DNA of 5,428 nt. Origin: Candidatus Kapaibacterium sp. Lineage in GTDB: Bacteria > Bacteroidota > Ignavibacteria > Kapaibacteriales > UBA961. Below the pieces are notes generated by a model, which did no database searches, had not been told where the DNA came from, and saw only the letters and a list, made by a program, of their open reading frames with translations. Within the stretch, counting starts at the first letter, position 1. Each line of letters begins with the position of its first letter. The stretch spans positions 1-5,428 of the forward strand of contig JALRFC010000146.1 in assembly GCA_023253875.1 (NCBI GenBank). Direction: 5' to 3'. The position numbers and the translations under genes are program-made. Below are positions 1-5,040 of the stretch, one piece after another.

Positions 1-1650
1 TTGGAAGATTTGGCATTCAAACACTTGGATCGAGAGCATTATGATGAAGTCAAGAATGGTCTCAAAAGCACTCGTAAAGAACGTGAAGATTTTATCAATG
101 CATTCATAGCTCCAATTGCCGAAAGACTGAAGGCAAATCACATTCAATTTGAGATATCAGGCAGACCAAAGCATATTTATTCGATTTTCAATAAAATGCG
201 CGTTCAGGAAAAACGCATTGATGAATTATATGATTTATTCGCGATTCGTATCATCCTTGACACTGATGACAAAAATGAATGCTTTTTTGTCTATGGCATC
301 GTATCAGAAATTTATACTCCTGTTCCTGAACGTTTCAAAGACTATATTTCCGTTCCCAAGAAAAACAATTATCAATCACTGCATACTACTGTAATCAGCA
401 ATGATGGTAAGCGTGTTGAAGTTCAAATTCGCACACGTTCCATGCATGAAATCTCTGAAAAAGGTGTTGCAGCACACTTCAATTATAAAGCGCAATCACT
501 TGGTAAAAAGATTTCATTTGGCGGAAAAGATCTTGAAGAATGGGCTAATTGGATGCGGGACATCTTCGATAATGCCGGCGGAGGCGATGAAGCCGTGCAA
601 CAATTGCTCGAGAGCTTCAGACTCAATCTCTATCAACAAGAAATTCAAGTATTCACTCCCAAGGGTGAATTGCGCGTGCTTCCTGTCCATTCCACTCCGG
701 TTGATTTTGCCTTTGACATTCACTCAGCCATTGGTTTACATTGTATAGGTGCCAAGGTGAATGGTAGAATCGTGTCACTTGACTATAAACTCCAGAATGG
801 CGAGCAAGTAGAAATCATCACTTCCAAAAATCAAAATCCCAATCGAGATTGGGAGCGATTTGTGATCACACACAAAGCAAAGCAGGGCATCAAGAAATAT
901 CTCAATGAAGAGAAGAGAAAGCTCACTGCAGAAGGCAAAGAATTATGGGAGAAAAAATCCAAGAAATCAGGTTTGCATATCGATGAAGATCAATTGGAAA
1001 AAATACTTCTTTCACTTCGATTCGAACATAAGAGTGATTACTATTATAAACTTGCGACAGGCGAAGCAAATCTTGATTTGACATTGGCGCTCATTAAAGA
1101 AAAAGTAAAACCCGGTGCAAGAGAACAAGAGATTCAACAGACAGATTATTCCACTGATGAAGTGTTTAAAGCTGTTCGTGGAGATAGCTCAAATGGTGTT
1201 TTCATTATCGGAAGTCCTGAAACCTCAAAAGGTATTCTCTATGATTATGCAAAATGTTGCAATCCCGTCCCCGGTGATCATATCATTGGACTTGTTTCGA
1301 CGGGGACAGGCATTAGAGTACATCGAAAGACCTGCAGAAATATCATGGATTTGATCGAAAAAAGAGATGGTCGCATCATGTCATTGCAGTGGGCATCTGT
1401 CCAGCAAGGGGAATATTTAGCGGCGATTTCATTGGAAGGAGAAGATCGAGCAGGTTTATTGAATGAAATCACCAATGCAATCGTTGGTTTCAACAATACC
1501 AATATTCGAAGTGTGAACATTAATGCAGCCGGTACGCATTTCAAAGGTTTGGTGACTGTATTTGTCAAAAATACGGAGCATCTACATCGCATTTTCGACA
1601 GGTTGCGGAAAATCAAAGGTATTTCATCCATCGAGCGTTTTGAAGGTTGA
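1..1650 (+). CDS. rel: RelA/SpoT-family (p)ppGpp synthetase/hydrolase, 5'-truncated by the window
   Basis: Long RSH enzyme that makes, and probably also degrades, the alarmone (p)ppGpp in the stringent response. The 549 visible residues start just before the synthetase domain. Full-length RSH proteins are about 730 aa, so the N-terminal HD hydrolase lies upstream and the first codon (TTG) is probably an internal Leu. Synthetase region about 45-165: GRPKHIYSI (54-62), Asp78 in LYDLFAIRI, YQSLHTTV (124-131), EVQIRT (140-145). RFKD at 111-114 is the RXKD charge motif of bifunctional Rel/SpoT enzymes, as opposed to EXDD of synthesis-only RelA. TGS domain about 214-275 (VFTPKGE, IHSAIG), a helical linker, a zinc-finger-like segment with Cys419, Cys420, His441 and Cys445, and an ACT domain about 472-545. 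It ends in TGA. Family assignment is very secure. Bifunctionality is inferred from the motif because the hydrolase half is not visible. Confidence 0.96.
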   Translation: MEDLAFKHLDREHYDEVKNGLKSTRKEREDFINAFIAPIAERLKANHIQFEISGRPKHIYSIFNKMRVQEKRIDELYDLFAIRIILDTDDKNECFFVYGIVSEIYTPVPERFKDYISVPKKNNYQSLHTTVISNDGKRVEVQIRTRSMHEISEKGVAAHFNYKAQSLGKKISFGGKDLEEWANWMRDIFDNAGGGDEAVQQLLESFRLNLYQQEIQVFTPKGELRVLPVHSTPVDFAFDIHSAIGLHCIGAKVNGRIVSLDYKLQNGEQVEIITSKNQNPNRDWERFVITHKAKQGIKKYLNEEKRKLTAEGKELWEKKSKKSGLHIDEDQLEKILLSLRFEHKSDYYYKLATGEANLDLTLALIKEKVKPGAREQEIQQTDYSTDEVFKAVRGDSSNGVFIIGSPETSKGILYDYAKCCNPVPGDHIIGLVSTGTGIRVHRKTCRNIMDLIEKRDGRIMSLQWASVQQGEYLAAISLEGEDRAGLLNEITNAIVGFNNTNIRSVNINAAGTHFKGLVTVFVKNTEHLHRIFDRLRKIKGISSIERFEG

Positions 1651-1653
1651 GTC

Positions 1654-1674
1654 TGCATTCTTCATGCGTTTTTT
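1654..1674 (+). terminator. Weak candidate intrinsic terminator after rel
   Basis: GCAT (1655-1658) pairs with ATGC (1664-1667) across a 5-nt loop, extendable by one T-G wobble, and is followed at once by six T (1669-1674). The stem is only 4-5 bp, so termination would be inefficient at best. The 67-nt rel to dioxygenase gap shows no better terminator, and readthrough into the next gene is plausible. Confidence 0.25.
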
Positions 1675-1717
1675 CATAAATTCGCCAATTCCATTTATTG
1701 ATCATTCGAGGTGTTTC

Positions 1718-2242
1718 ATGGCTATTCAAGGCGCATTCAATTTTAGAACATGGATTGATGAACATCGACATTTGCTTAAACCACCCGTTGGCAATGCAAC
1801 TGTATATCAAGACACCGAATTCATAGTCATGGTTGTTGGCGGACCAAATTCTCGCAAGGATTATCATTATAATGAAGGCGAAGAATTCTTCTATCAATTA
1901 GAAGGCGATATAACAGTCAAAATCATTGATGAAGGTACACAAAGAGATATTCAAATCAAGGAAGGAGATATATTTCTCCTCCCTCCAAGAACACCGCATT
2001 CACCGCAAAGAGGACCAAATACCGTTGGTCTTGTCATGGAACGCAAGCGTAATGACAATGAGTTGGATGGCTTTATGTGGTTTTGTGAGTCTTGCACTGC
2101 AAAACTCTATGAAGAGTATATTCCTGTGAATGATATCGTGAAGCAATTACCTCCAATTTTCGAAAGATTCTATGGCTCACTTGAACATCGCACCTGCAAG
2201 CAATGTGGTACTGTGATGGAACCGCCACCAAGATTGTCATGA
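1718..2242 (+). CDS. nbaC: 3-hydroxyanthranilate 3,4-dioxygenase
   Basis: Cytosolic non-haem Fe(II) cupin that opens the ring of 3-hydroxyanthranilate to aminocarboxymuconate semialdehyde. This product cyclises to quinolinate, the precursor of NAD in the kynurenine route. The 174-aa product has the usual length of bacterial homologues. Near the N-terminus it carries the conserved stretch WIDEHRHLLKPPVGN (12-26). Predicted iron ligands are His50, Glu56 and His94, and predicted substrate contacts are Arg46, Arg98 and Glu108. The C-terminal rubredoxin-like metal site is complete (Cys123, Cys126, Cys160, Cys163). The ATG at 1718 is preferred over an in-frame ATG at 1664 because the family starts here and GAGG at 1708-1711 lies 6 nt upstream. 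Its stop overlaps the pantothenate kinase start (ATGA). Family members are called nbaC, haao or kynC. The catabolic 2-nitrobenzoate role of nbaC is not implied here. Confidence 0.95.
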   Translation: MAIQGAFNFRTWIDEHRHLLKPPVGNATVYQDTEFIVMVVGGPNSRKDYHYNEGEEFFYQLEGDITVKIIDEGTQRDIQIKEGDIFLLPPRTPHSPQRGPNTVGLVMERKRNDNELDGFMWFCESCTAKLYEEYIPVNDIVKQLPPIFERFYGSLEHRTCKQCGTVMEPPPRLS

Positions 2243-2988
2243 AACAAATCGCATTGGACTTCGGAAATTCGCGTGTAAAATGCTATGCGCAAGGCCCTCA
2301 ACTATTGGGGGCTTTTGCATATTCAGCCATGGATTGGGATGAAGCATTGCTATCCACCATTTTGAATCATATGCAAGATGAAGAATGCGAGATTGGCATT
2401 TCATCGGTCAATCCGGCGATGGATCAACAATTCAATGCGATAGTGGATGGCAAGCAATGCATCACCCATATTCGGACAAAATCTCTTCTGATGCAATCCA
2501 ATCTGATTGATTTTTCAGAGATCATCGGCATGGGGGAAGACAGAATGCATGGTCTATTTGGAGCATTAACTCATAGCAAAGCCCCGCTCATCACGATTGA
2601 TTGCGGTACAGCAATAACATTCAATATTCTTGATTCAGAACACAAATGTCTTGGCGGCTCAATCATGCCCGGTCTTTCTACGATGTATACTGCCCTAGGA
2701 ACCGTAACTGCAGGATTGCCAACATTGGCTCCGCATCCCACAATTGCATACTCCGGAACAAATACACATGATGCAATTCATGTTGGTGTGTCAACGGCAA
2801 TTTCAGGTGCTATACTCAAATATCTTGGTCAATTCCCTGATTTCTCCTTTTTCATATTTGGAGGTGATGCCGAATTGATCTGTGGAATCATGGATGAAAC
2901 TTCAAGAAATCGCCTACAATATGAGCCATATATAATCGCAAAAGGCATTTTCAAAGCTCTTGAATTGATGAAAGAAACACATTCTTGA
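2239..2988 (+). CDS. coaX: Type III pantothenate kinase
   Basis: ATP-dependent phosphorylation of pantothenate to 4'-phosphopantothenate, the first step of CoA synthesis. The protein is cytosolic and belongs to the ASKHA fold. The 249 residues carry the CoaX motifs in order: DFGNSRVK (7-14, phosphate-binding DxGN), GEDR (99-102, GxDR with the catalytic-type Asp101), DCGTAIT (121-127), GGSIMPG (139-145), TAGLPTL (157-163), SGTNT (172-176) and GGDA (208-211). The ATG at 2239 is chosen over upstream in-frame starts because the DxGN motif normally lies within the first ten residues. This start overlaps the dioxygenase stop as ATGA, which suggests translational coupling; there is no clear Shine-Dalgarno of its own. 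Type III kinases are not inhibited by CoA and need a monovalent cation (family knowledge). No CoA-pathway neighbours are in the window. Confidence 0.95.
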   Translation: MKQIALDFGNSRVKCYAQGPQLLGAFAYSAMDWDEALLSTILNHMQDEECEIGISSVNPAMDQQFNAIVDGKQCITHIRTKSLLMQSNLIDFSEIIGMGEDRMHGLFGALTHSKAPLITIDCGTAITFNILDSEHKCLGGSIMPGLSTMYTALGTVTAGLPTLAPHPTIAYSGTNTHDAIHVGVSTAISGAILKYLGQFPDFSFFIFGGDAELICGIMDETSRNRLQYEPYIIAKGIFKALELMKETHS

Positions 2989-2990
2989 AA

Positions 2991-3019
2991 AGTTTTTCTT
3001 GTGTGAATACACAAAAACT
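2991..3019. repeat. Inverted repeat in the coaX-rplU intergenic region
   Basis: TTGTGT (2999-3004) and ACACAA (3009-3014) form a perfect 6-bp dyad around GAAT. It is extended on the outside by AGTTT (2991-2995) pairing with AAACT (3015-3019) across a small asymmetry. No T-tract follows on either strand, so an intrinsic terminator is unlikely. The left arm contains the TTG proposed as the rplU -33 element, so an operator-like role is possible but unproven. Confidence 0.5.
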
Positions 3020-3029
3020 CATACTTTCG
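2999..3029 (+). promoter_or_regulatory. Candidate Bacteroidota-type promoter for rplU-rpmA
   Basis: TTG (2999-3001), a 20-nt spacer, then TACTTTCG (3022-3029) match the Bacteroidota primary-sigma consensus TTG/N19-21/TAnnTTTG with one mismatch (C for T at 3028). Transcription would start near 3033-3036, giving a leader of about 45 nt before the rplU ATG. This is sequence matching only. Confidence 0.45.
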
Positions 3030-3031
3030 CA

Positions 3032-3078
3032 GTTCTCATTACGAGAGAACAGTTCATCAATTCATCGACTGTACCAGT
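3032..3078 (+). promoter_or_regulatory. Dyad- and repeat-rich rplU 5' leader
   Basis: GTTCTC (3032-3037) and GAGAAC (3045-3050) form a 6-bp hairpin with a 7-nt loop. ACAGT (3049-3053) and ACTGT (3068-3072) can form a second, weaker stem. TTCATC occurs twice, 8 nt apart (3053-3058, 3061-3066), and CAGTTC twice, 20 nt apart (3030, 3050). There is no Shine-Dalgarno before the ATG. It could be a ribosomal-protein autoregulatory leader, but I do not recognise it as a named RNA family. Confidence 0.35.
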
Positions 3079-3390
3079 ATGTTCGCAGTAGTAGAAATAG
3101 CAGCCCAGCAATTTACGGTTAGACCAACCGACACTTTGACAGTTCCTCTTTTGGATGCCGAAATCGGCTCAAGTGTTGAATTTGGAAATATCCTTCTTGG
3201 TGGCGAAGAATCAAATGTATTGATTGGAAGTCCATATATCAGTGGTTCAGTCAAAGCAACAGTACTTGCACATGGCAAAGGCGACAAAGTTCTTGTCTTC
3301 AAGAAGAAGCGTCGTAAGGGCTATCGCAAATTGAATGGACATCGTCAGCAATACACACAAATTCAGATTAATGATATCAAGCTCGGATAA
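3079..3390 (+). CDS. rplU: 50S ribosomal protein L21 (bL21)
   Basis: Component of the large ribosomal subunit that binds 23S rRNA. The 103-aa length is typical of the family. The N-terminus [14 protein letters not shown] is the usual L21 opening (M-A-I-x-G-Q-Y type). The basic C-terminal loop [15 protein letters not shown] (70-84) followed by [12 protein letters not shown] (86-97) is the family signature that inserts into rRNA. No Shine-Dalgarno precedes the ATG, which is common for Bacteroidota-type genes that are first in a transcript. It is followed 11 nt later by rpmA, the near-universal L21-L27 pair, and the two are surely co-transcribed. Confidence 0.97.
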   Translation: MFAVVEIAAQQFTVRPTDTLTVPLLDAEIGSSVEFGNILLGGEESNVLIGSPYISGSVKATVLAHGKGDKVLVFKKKRRKGYRKLNGHRQQYTQIQINDIKLG

Positions 3391-3401
3391 GGAGTTATAG
3401 A

Positions 3402-3665
3402 ATGGCACACAAAAAAGGGGCCGGATCTACCAAGAACGGCCGTGACTCGAATTCCAAACGACGTGGTGTGAAGCGTTTCGGTGGTCAATTGGTTACTGCC
3501 GGTAGCATCCTCATTCGTCAATGCGGTACACGTTTCCATCCAGGAAATAATGTTGGATTGGGCAAAGATTACACCTTGTTCTCACTCGTGGACGGTGTTG
3601 TGAAATTTGAGCGTAAAGACAGCACACGTCTCAAAGTTTCCGTCTATCCAGCAGTAAACGCATAA
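3402..3665 (+). CDS. rpmA: 50S ribosomal protein L27 (bL27)
   Basis: Large-subunit protein whose flexible basic N-terminus reaches toward the peptidyl transferase centre and stabilises tRNA. The 87-aa product opens directly with [16 protein letters not shown], so there is no cleaved N-terminal extension of the Firmicutes type. Core conserved stretch GSILIRQCG (34-42) and [16 protein letters not shown] (45-60). The family signature normally reads RQRG, but here residue 41 is Cys (codon TGC), one base from the expected CGC Arg. A good Shine-Dalgarno TAAGGAG (3388-3394) overlaps the rplU stop and lies 7 nt before the ATG. Transcription ends at the terminator immediately downstream. Confidence 0.97.
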   Translation: MAHKKGAGSTKNGRDSNSKRRGVKRFGGQLVTAGSILIRQCGTRFHPGNNVGLGKDYTLFSLVDGVVKFERKDSTRLKVSVYPAVNA

Positions 3666-3683
3666 GAAGTTATGTTTCTTTCG

Positions 3684-3717
3684 AGCCCCAATGCTTTATA
3701 GCATCGGGGCTTTTTTT
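3684..3717 (+). terminator. Strong intrinsic terminator after rpmA
   Basis: AGCCCC (3684-3689) pairs with GGGGCT (3706-3711). After an A-C mismatch, ATGCT (3691-3695) pairs with AGCAT (3700-3704), closing a TTAT loop. A run of seven T (3711-3717) follows. This is a classic rho-independent terminator for rplU-rpmA. Confidence 0.93.
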
Positions 3718-3731
3718 ATTTGGAGCTTAAT

Positions 3732-4175
3732 ATGTTATCAGTTCACATCATGAAATGTGGAGAAATTCCAGGAAGTATTCCTGCATATGCGACAGTGGGT
3801 TCTGCGGGAATGGATATCACTGCCGCACTTTTGGAACCAATGTTGATCGAGCCTGGTGCAATACTCATGATTCCAACAGGGATTGCTATCGCACTTCCGC
3901 AAGGTTTTGAATGTCAGGTCCGCTCTAGAAGTGGTCTTGCCGCAAAACATGGCATCTTTGCACTCAATGCACCAGGAACGATTGATTCTGATTATCGTGG
4001 TGAAATTAAGGTAATACTCGCAAATTCCGGAAAACAACCATATGCTATTCAACCTGGAGAGAGAATAGCTCAACTCGTCATAGCTCGATATGAAACAGTA
4101 CAGTGGGAACTTGTAGACTCTCTTGATGAAACCGACAGAGGAGTCGGAGGATTTGGAAGTACAGGAACTTTGTAA
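3732..4175 (+). CDS. dut: dUTP diphosphatase (dUTPase)
   Basis: Trimeric all-beta dUTPase that hydrolyses dUTP to dUMP and pyrophosphate, which keeps uracil out of DNA and feeds dTMP synthesis. All five family motifs are present in the 147 residues: motif 1 GSAGMDI (23-29), motif 2 RSRSGLA (64-70), motif 3 GTIDSDYRG (82-90, catalytic-type Asp85 and Tyr88 of the uracil pocket), motif 4 GERIAQLVI (109-117) and motif 5 RGVGGFGSTG (136-145, the mobile C-terminal arm that closes over the substrate). The ATG at 3732 is preferred over the TTG at 3720 because GGAG (3722-3725) sits 6 nt upstream of it. The gene begins 14 nt after the rpmA terminator T-tract, so it has almost no room for its own promoter downstream of the hairpin. 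Confidence 0.96.
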   Translation: MLSVHIMKCGEIPGSIPAYATVGSAGMDITAALLEPMLIEPGAILMIPTGIAIALPQGFECQVRSRSGLAAKHGIFALNAPGTIDSDYRGEIKVILANSGKQPYAIQPGERIAQLVIARYETVQWELVDSLDETDRGVGGFGSTGTL

Positions 4176-4183
4176 TTTTTCTT

Positions 4184-4214
4184 TTTGCCATATCACAAAA
4201 TACTCTTACATTTG
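4184..4214 (+). promoter_or_regulatory. Bacteroidota-type promoter for the 57-aa ORF-rpmE-rpsR unit
   Basis: TTTG (4184-4187), exactly 19 nt of spacer, then TACATTTG (4207-4214) match the Bacteroidota primary-sigma consensus TTTG/N19-21/TAnnTTTG at every specified position. Predicted transcription start is near 4218-4221, leaving a leader of about 32 nt without a Shine-Dalgarno before the ATG at 4252. Confidence 0.65.
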
Positions 4215-4251
4215 CAATCCTGTTGTTTATATCATTCTGTGCAAATAACAC

Positions 4252-4425
4252 ATGGCAAAGAAACAGACATTCGGCGACAAAATGAGCAAGAAGGCTGCCG
4301 CCTCTAGCATCAATGTTCGCGTTATTAAGCCTTATCACACAGATAAGGGAAATATGAAATACCTCGAGCGCTTCGTGAAGATCGGGGATTTATCAGAAGT
4401 TGATAAAATTGACATTAATAGATAA
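4252..4425 (+). CDS. Small basic protein of unknown function, 57 aa, upstream of rpmE
   Basis: I do not recognise a named family. The 57-aa product begins MAKKQTFGDKMSKKAAASS, a Lys-rich, probably flexible N-terminus reminiscent of small ribosome-associated proteins. A compact part follows, with NVRVIKPYHTDKGNMKYLER (21-40) then FVKIGDLSEVDKIDI (41-55), in which alternating hydrophobic residues suggest two or three beta strands. There is no signal peptide, membrane segment or Cys. Evidence that it is real: a good promoter match upstream, a 4-nt gap to rpmE, and a plausible basic composition. Bacteroidota commonly encode a short MAKK-type protein (DUF4295) next to L28/L33 genes. This one is similar in style but I cannot claim homology. 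It has no Shine-Dalgarno. It is probably co-transcribed with rpmE and rpsR, so a role in the ribosome or translation is a guess from context. Confidence 0.75.
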   Translation: MAKKQTFGDKMSKKAAASSINVRVIKPYHTDKGNMKYLERFVKIGDLSEVDKIDINR

Positions 4426-4429
4426 TCAC

Positions 4430-4669
4430 ATGAAAAAGAATCTTCATCCTTATTATCATCAGGTCGAAATTGTCATGACAGACGGTACAGTCTATCATAC
4501 TCGTTCCTGTTATAAGAGCGATCGCATGGTACTTGAGATTGACTCAAAGAGCCATCCATTTTTCACTGGCAAGCAAATGCTTGTGGATACAGCCGGTCGC
4601 GTGGAGCGTTTCAATAAGCGCTTTGAAAAAACAAAATCAATGAAAACTCAACCTGCTAAGGAAGGATAA
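4430..4669 (+). CDS. rpmE: 50S ribosomal protein L31 (bL31), zinc-ligand-free form
   Basis: Large-subunit protein that bridges the 50S central protuberance to the 30S head. The 79-aa product has the family landmarks [19 protein letters not shown] (1-19), HTRSCY (23-28), SHPFFTGKQ (41-49) and [13 protein letters not shown] (53-65). Zinc-binding L31 carries four Cys around positions 16-40. Here only Cys27 is present, so this is a C-minus, zinc-independent type. The ATG at 4430 is chosen over an in-frame ATG at 4400 because L31 begins with MKK. The C-terminal tail after residue 65 is Lys-rich. It starts 4 nt after the preceding small ORF and ends 2 nt before rpsR. No clear Shine-Dalgarno is present, so translational coupling to the upstream ORF is likely. 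Confidence 0.95.
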   Translation: MKKNLHPYYHQVEIVMTDGTVYHTRSCYKSDRMVLEIDSKSHPFFTGKQMLVDTAGRVERFNKRFEKTKSMKTQPAKEG

Positions 4670-4671
4670 TC

Positions 4672-4950
4672 ATGAGACAACAACCATTGAATGCGGTCAA
4701 TAATCCTTTTCTGGCCGGTAATCGCAATAAGAGAACACCAAATAAGAAGAAAGTCAATCCAATGGGTCAAAGCCGTGTGATTGATTATCTTGAGCCAAAA
4801 GCATTGCAAAGATTCATCAATGATCAAGGCAAGATTCTTCCACGTCGCATCACCGGTGTTACAGCTATTCAGCAGCGTCAAATTGCTCTTGCAATTAAGT
4901 ATGCACGTCATTTGGCATTGATGCCATTTGTGAGTCAAGACGTTCGCTAA
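4672..4950 (+). CDS. rpsR: 30S ribosomal protein S18 (bS18)
   Basis: Small-subunit platform protein that binds 16S rRNA with S6. The 92-aa product has a basic, probably disordered N-terminus (KRTPNKKK, 20-27) and the S18 core from [13 protein letters not shown] (37-49) through [18 protein letters not shown] (53-70) to [13 protein letters not shown] (74-86). A strong Shine-Dalgarno AAGGAAGGA (4658-4666) lies in the end of rpmE, 5 nt from the ATG. S18 usually sits in an rpsF-(ssb)-rpsR-rplI operon. Here its upstream partner is rpmE, and neither rpsF nor rplI is adjacent. Confidence 0.97.
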   Translation: MRQQPLNAVNNPFLAGNRNKRTPNKKKVNPMGQSRVIDYLEPKALQRFINDQGKILPRRITGVTAIQQRQIALAIKYARHLALMPFVSQDVR

Positions 4951-4958
4951 ATCTAGCG
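4945..4958. repeat. Small dyad over the rpsR stop codon
   Basis: CGCTA (4945-4949) and TAGCG (4954-4958) form a perfect 5-bp dyad around AATC, spanning the rpsR stop. It has no T-tract and is probably incidental. It may add a stem in front of the true terminator. Confidence 0.3.
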
Positions 4959-4971
4959 TGAAATTTTATTG

Positions 4972-5001
4972 AAGGACATGATTAATTCATGTCCTTTTTT
5001 T
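4972..5001 (+). terminator. Strong intrinsic terminator after rpsR
   Basis: AAGGACATGA (4972-4981) pairs without mismatch to TCATGTCCTT (4987-4996) around a 5-nt loop. The right arm runs into seven T (4995-5001), then A and four more T. This ends the 57-aa ORF-rpmE-rpsR unit. Confidence 0.93.
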
Positions 5002-5004
5002 ATT

Positions 5005-5035
5005 TTGACCCTCCCTTATCAATTGGGTGCATAAT
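5005..5035 (+). promoter_or_regulatory. Possible promoter of the downstream membrane protein gene
   Basis: TTGACC (5005-5010), a 19-nt spacer and CATAAT (5030-5035) resemble a sigma70 -35/-10 pair with a long spacer. No good TAnnTTTG element is present between terminator and gene. If real, transcription would start at about the ATG (5041), giving a leaderless or near-leaderless mRNA. Confidence 0.25.
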
Positions 5036-5040
5036 TACTT

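Noticed and set aside
1278..1658. Antisense open frame of 126 codons across the 3' end of rel
   Set aside because: It overlaps the conserved zinc-finger-like and ACT domains of rel, has no ribosome-binding site and shows no family resemblance.
1677..1684. TAAATTCG as a -7 element for a dioxygenase promoter
   Set aside because: It matches TAnnTTTG at all but one specified base (C for T), but no TTG lies 19-21 nt upstream (only CTG at 21 nt), so the pair is too weak to call.
1562..1717. N-terminal extension of the dioxygenase reaching back into rel (starts at 1562 or 1664)
   Set aside because: Family members begin at the residue matching 1718, a GAGG ribosome-binding site precedes that ATG, and the extension has no conserved content.
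3671..3678. TATGTTTC as a -7 element for a dut promoter
   Set aside because: No TTG box lies at the required distance upstream, and a promoter here would place the whole terminator hairpin in the dut leader. It was kept only as a question in the dut finding.
3738..4196. Long antisense open frame (152 codons) covering almost all of dut
   Set aside because: The dut frame shows all five dUTPase motifs. The antisense translation is Cys/Ser/Arg-rich with no recognisable motif and is explained as a shadow of dut codon use.
4648..4938. Antisense open frame of 96 codons over rpsR
   Set aside because: rpsR is an unambiguous S18 gene with a strong Shine-Dalgarno. The reverse frame has no motif or start context.
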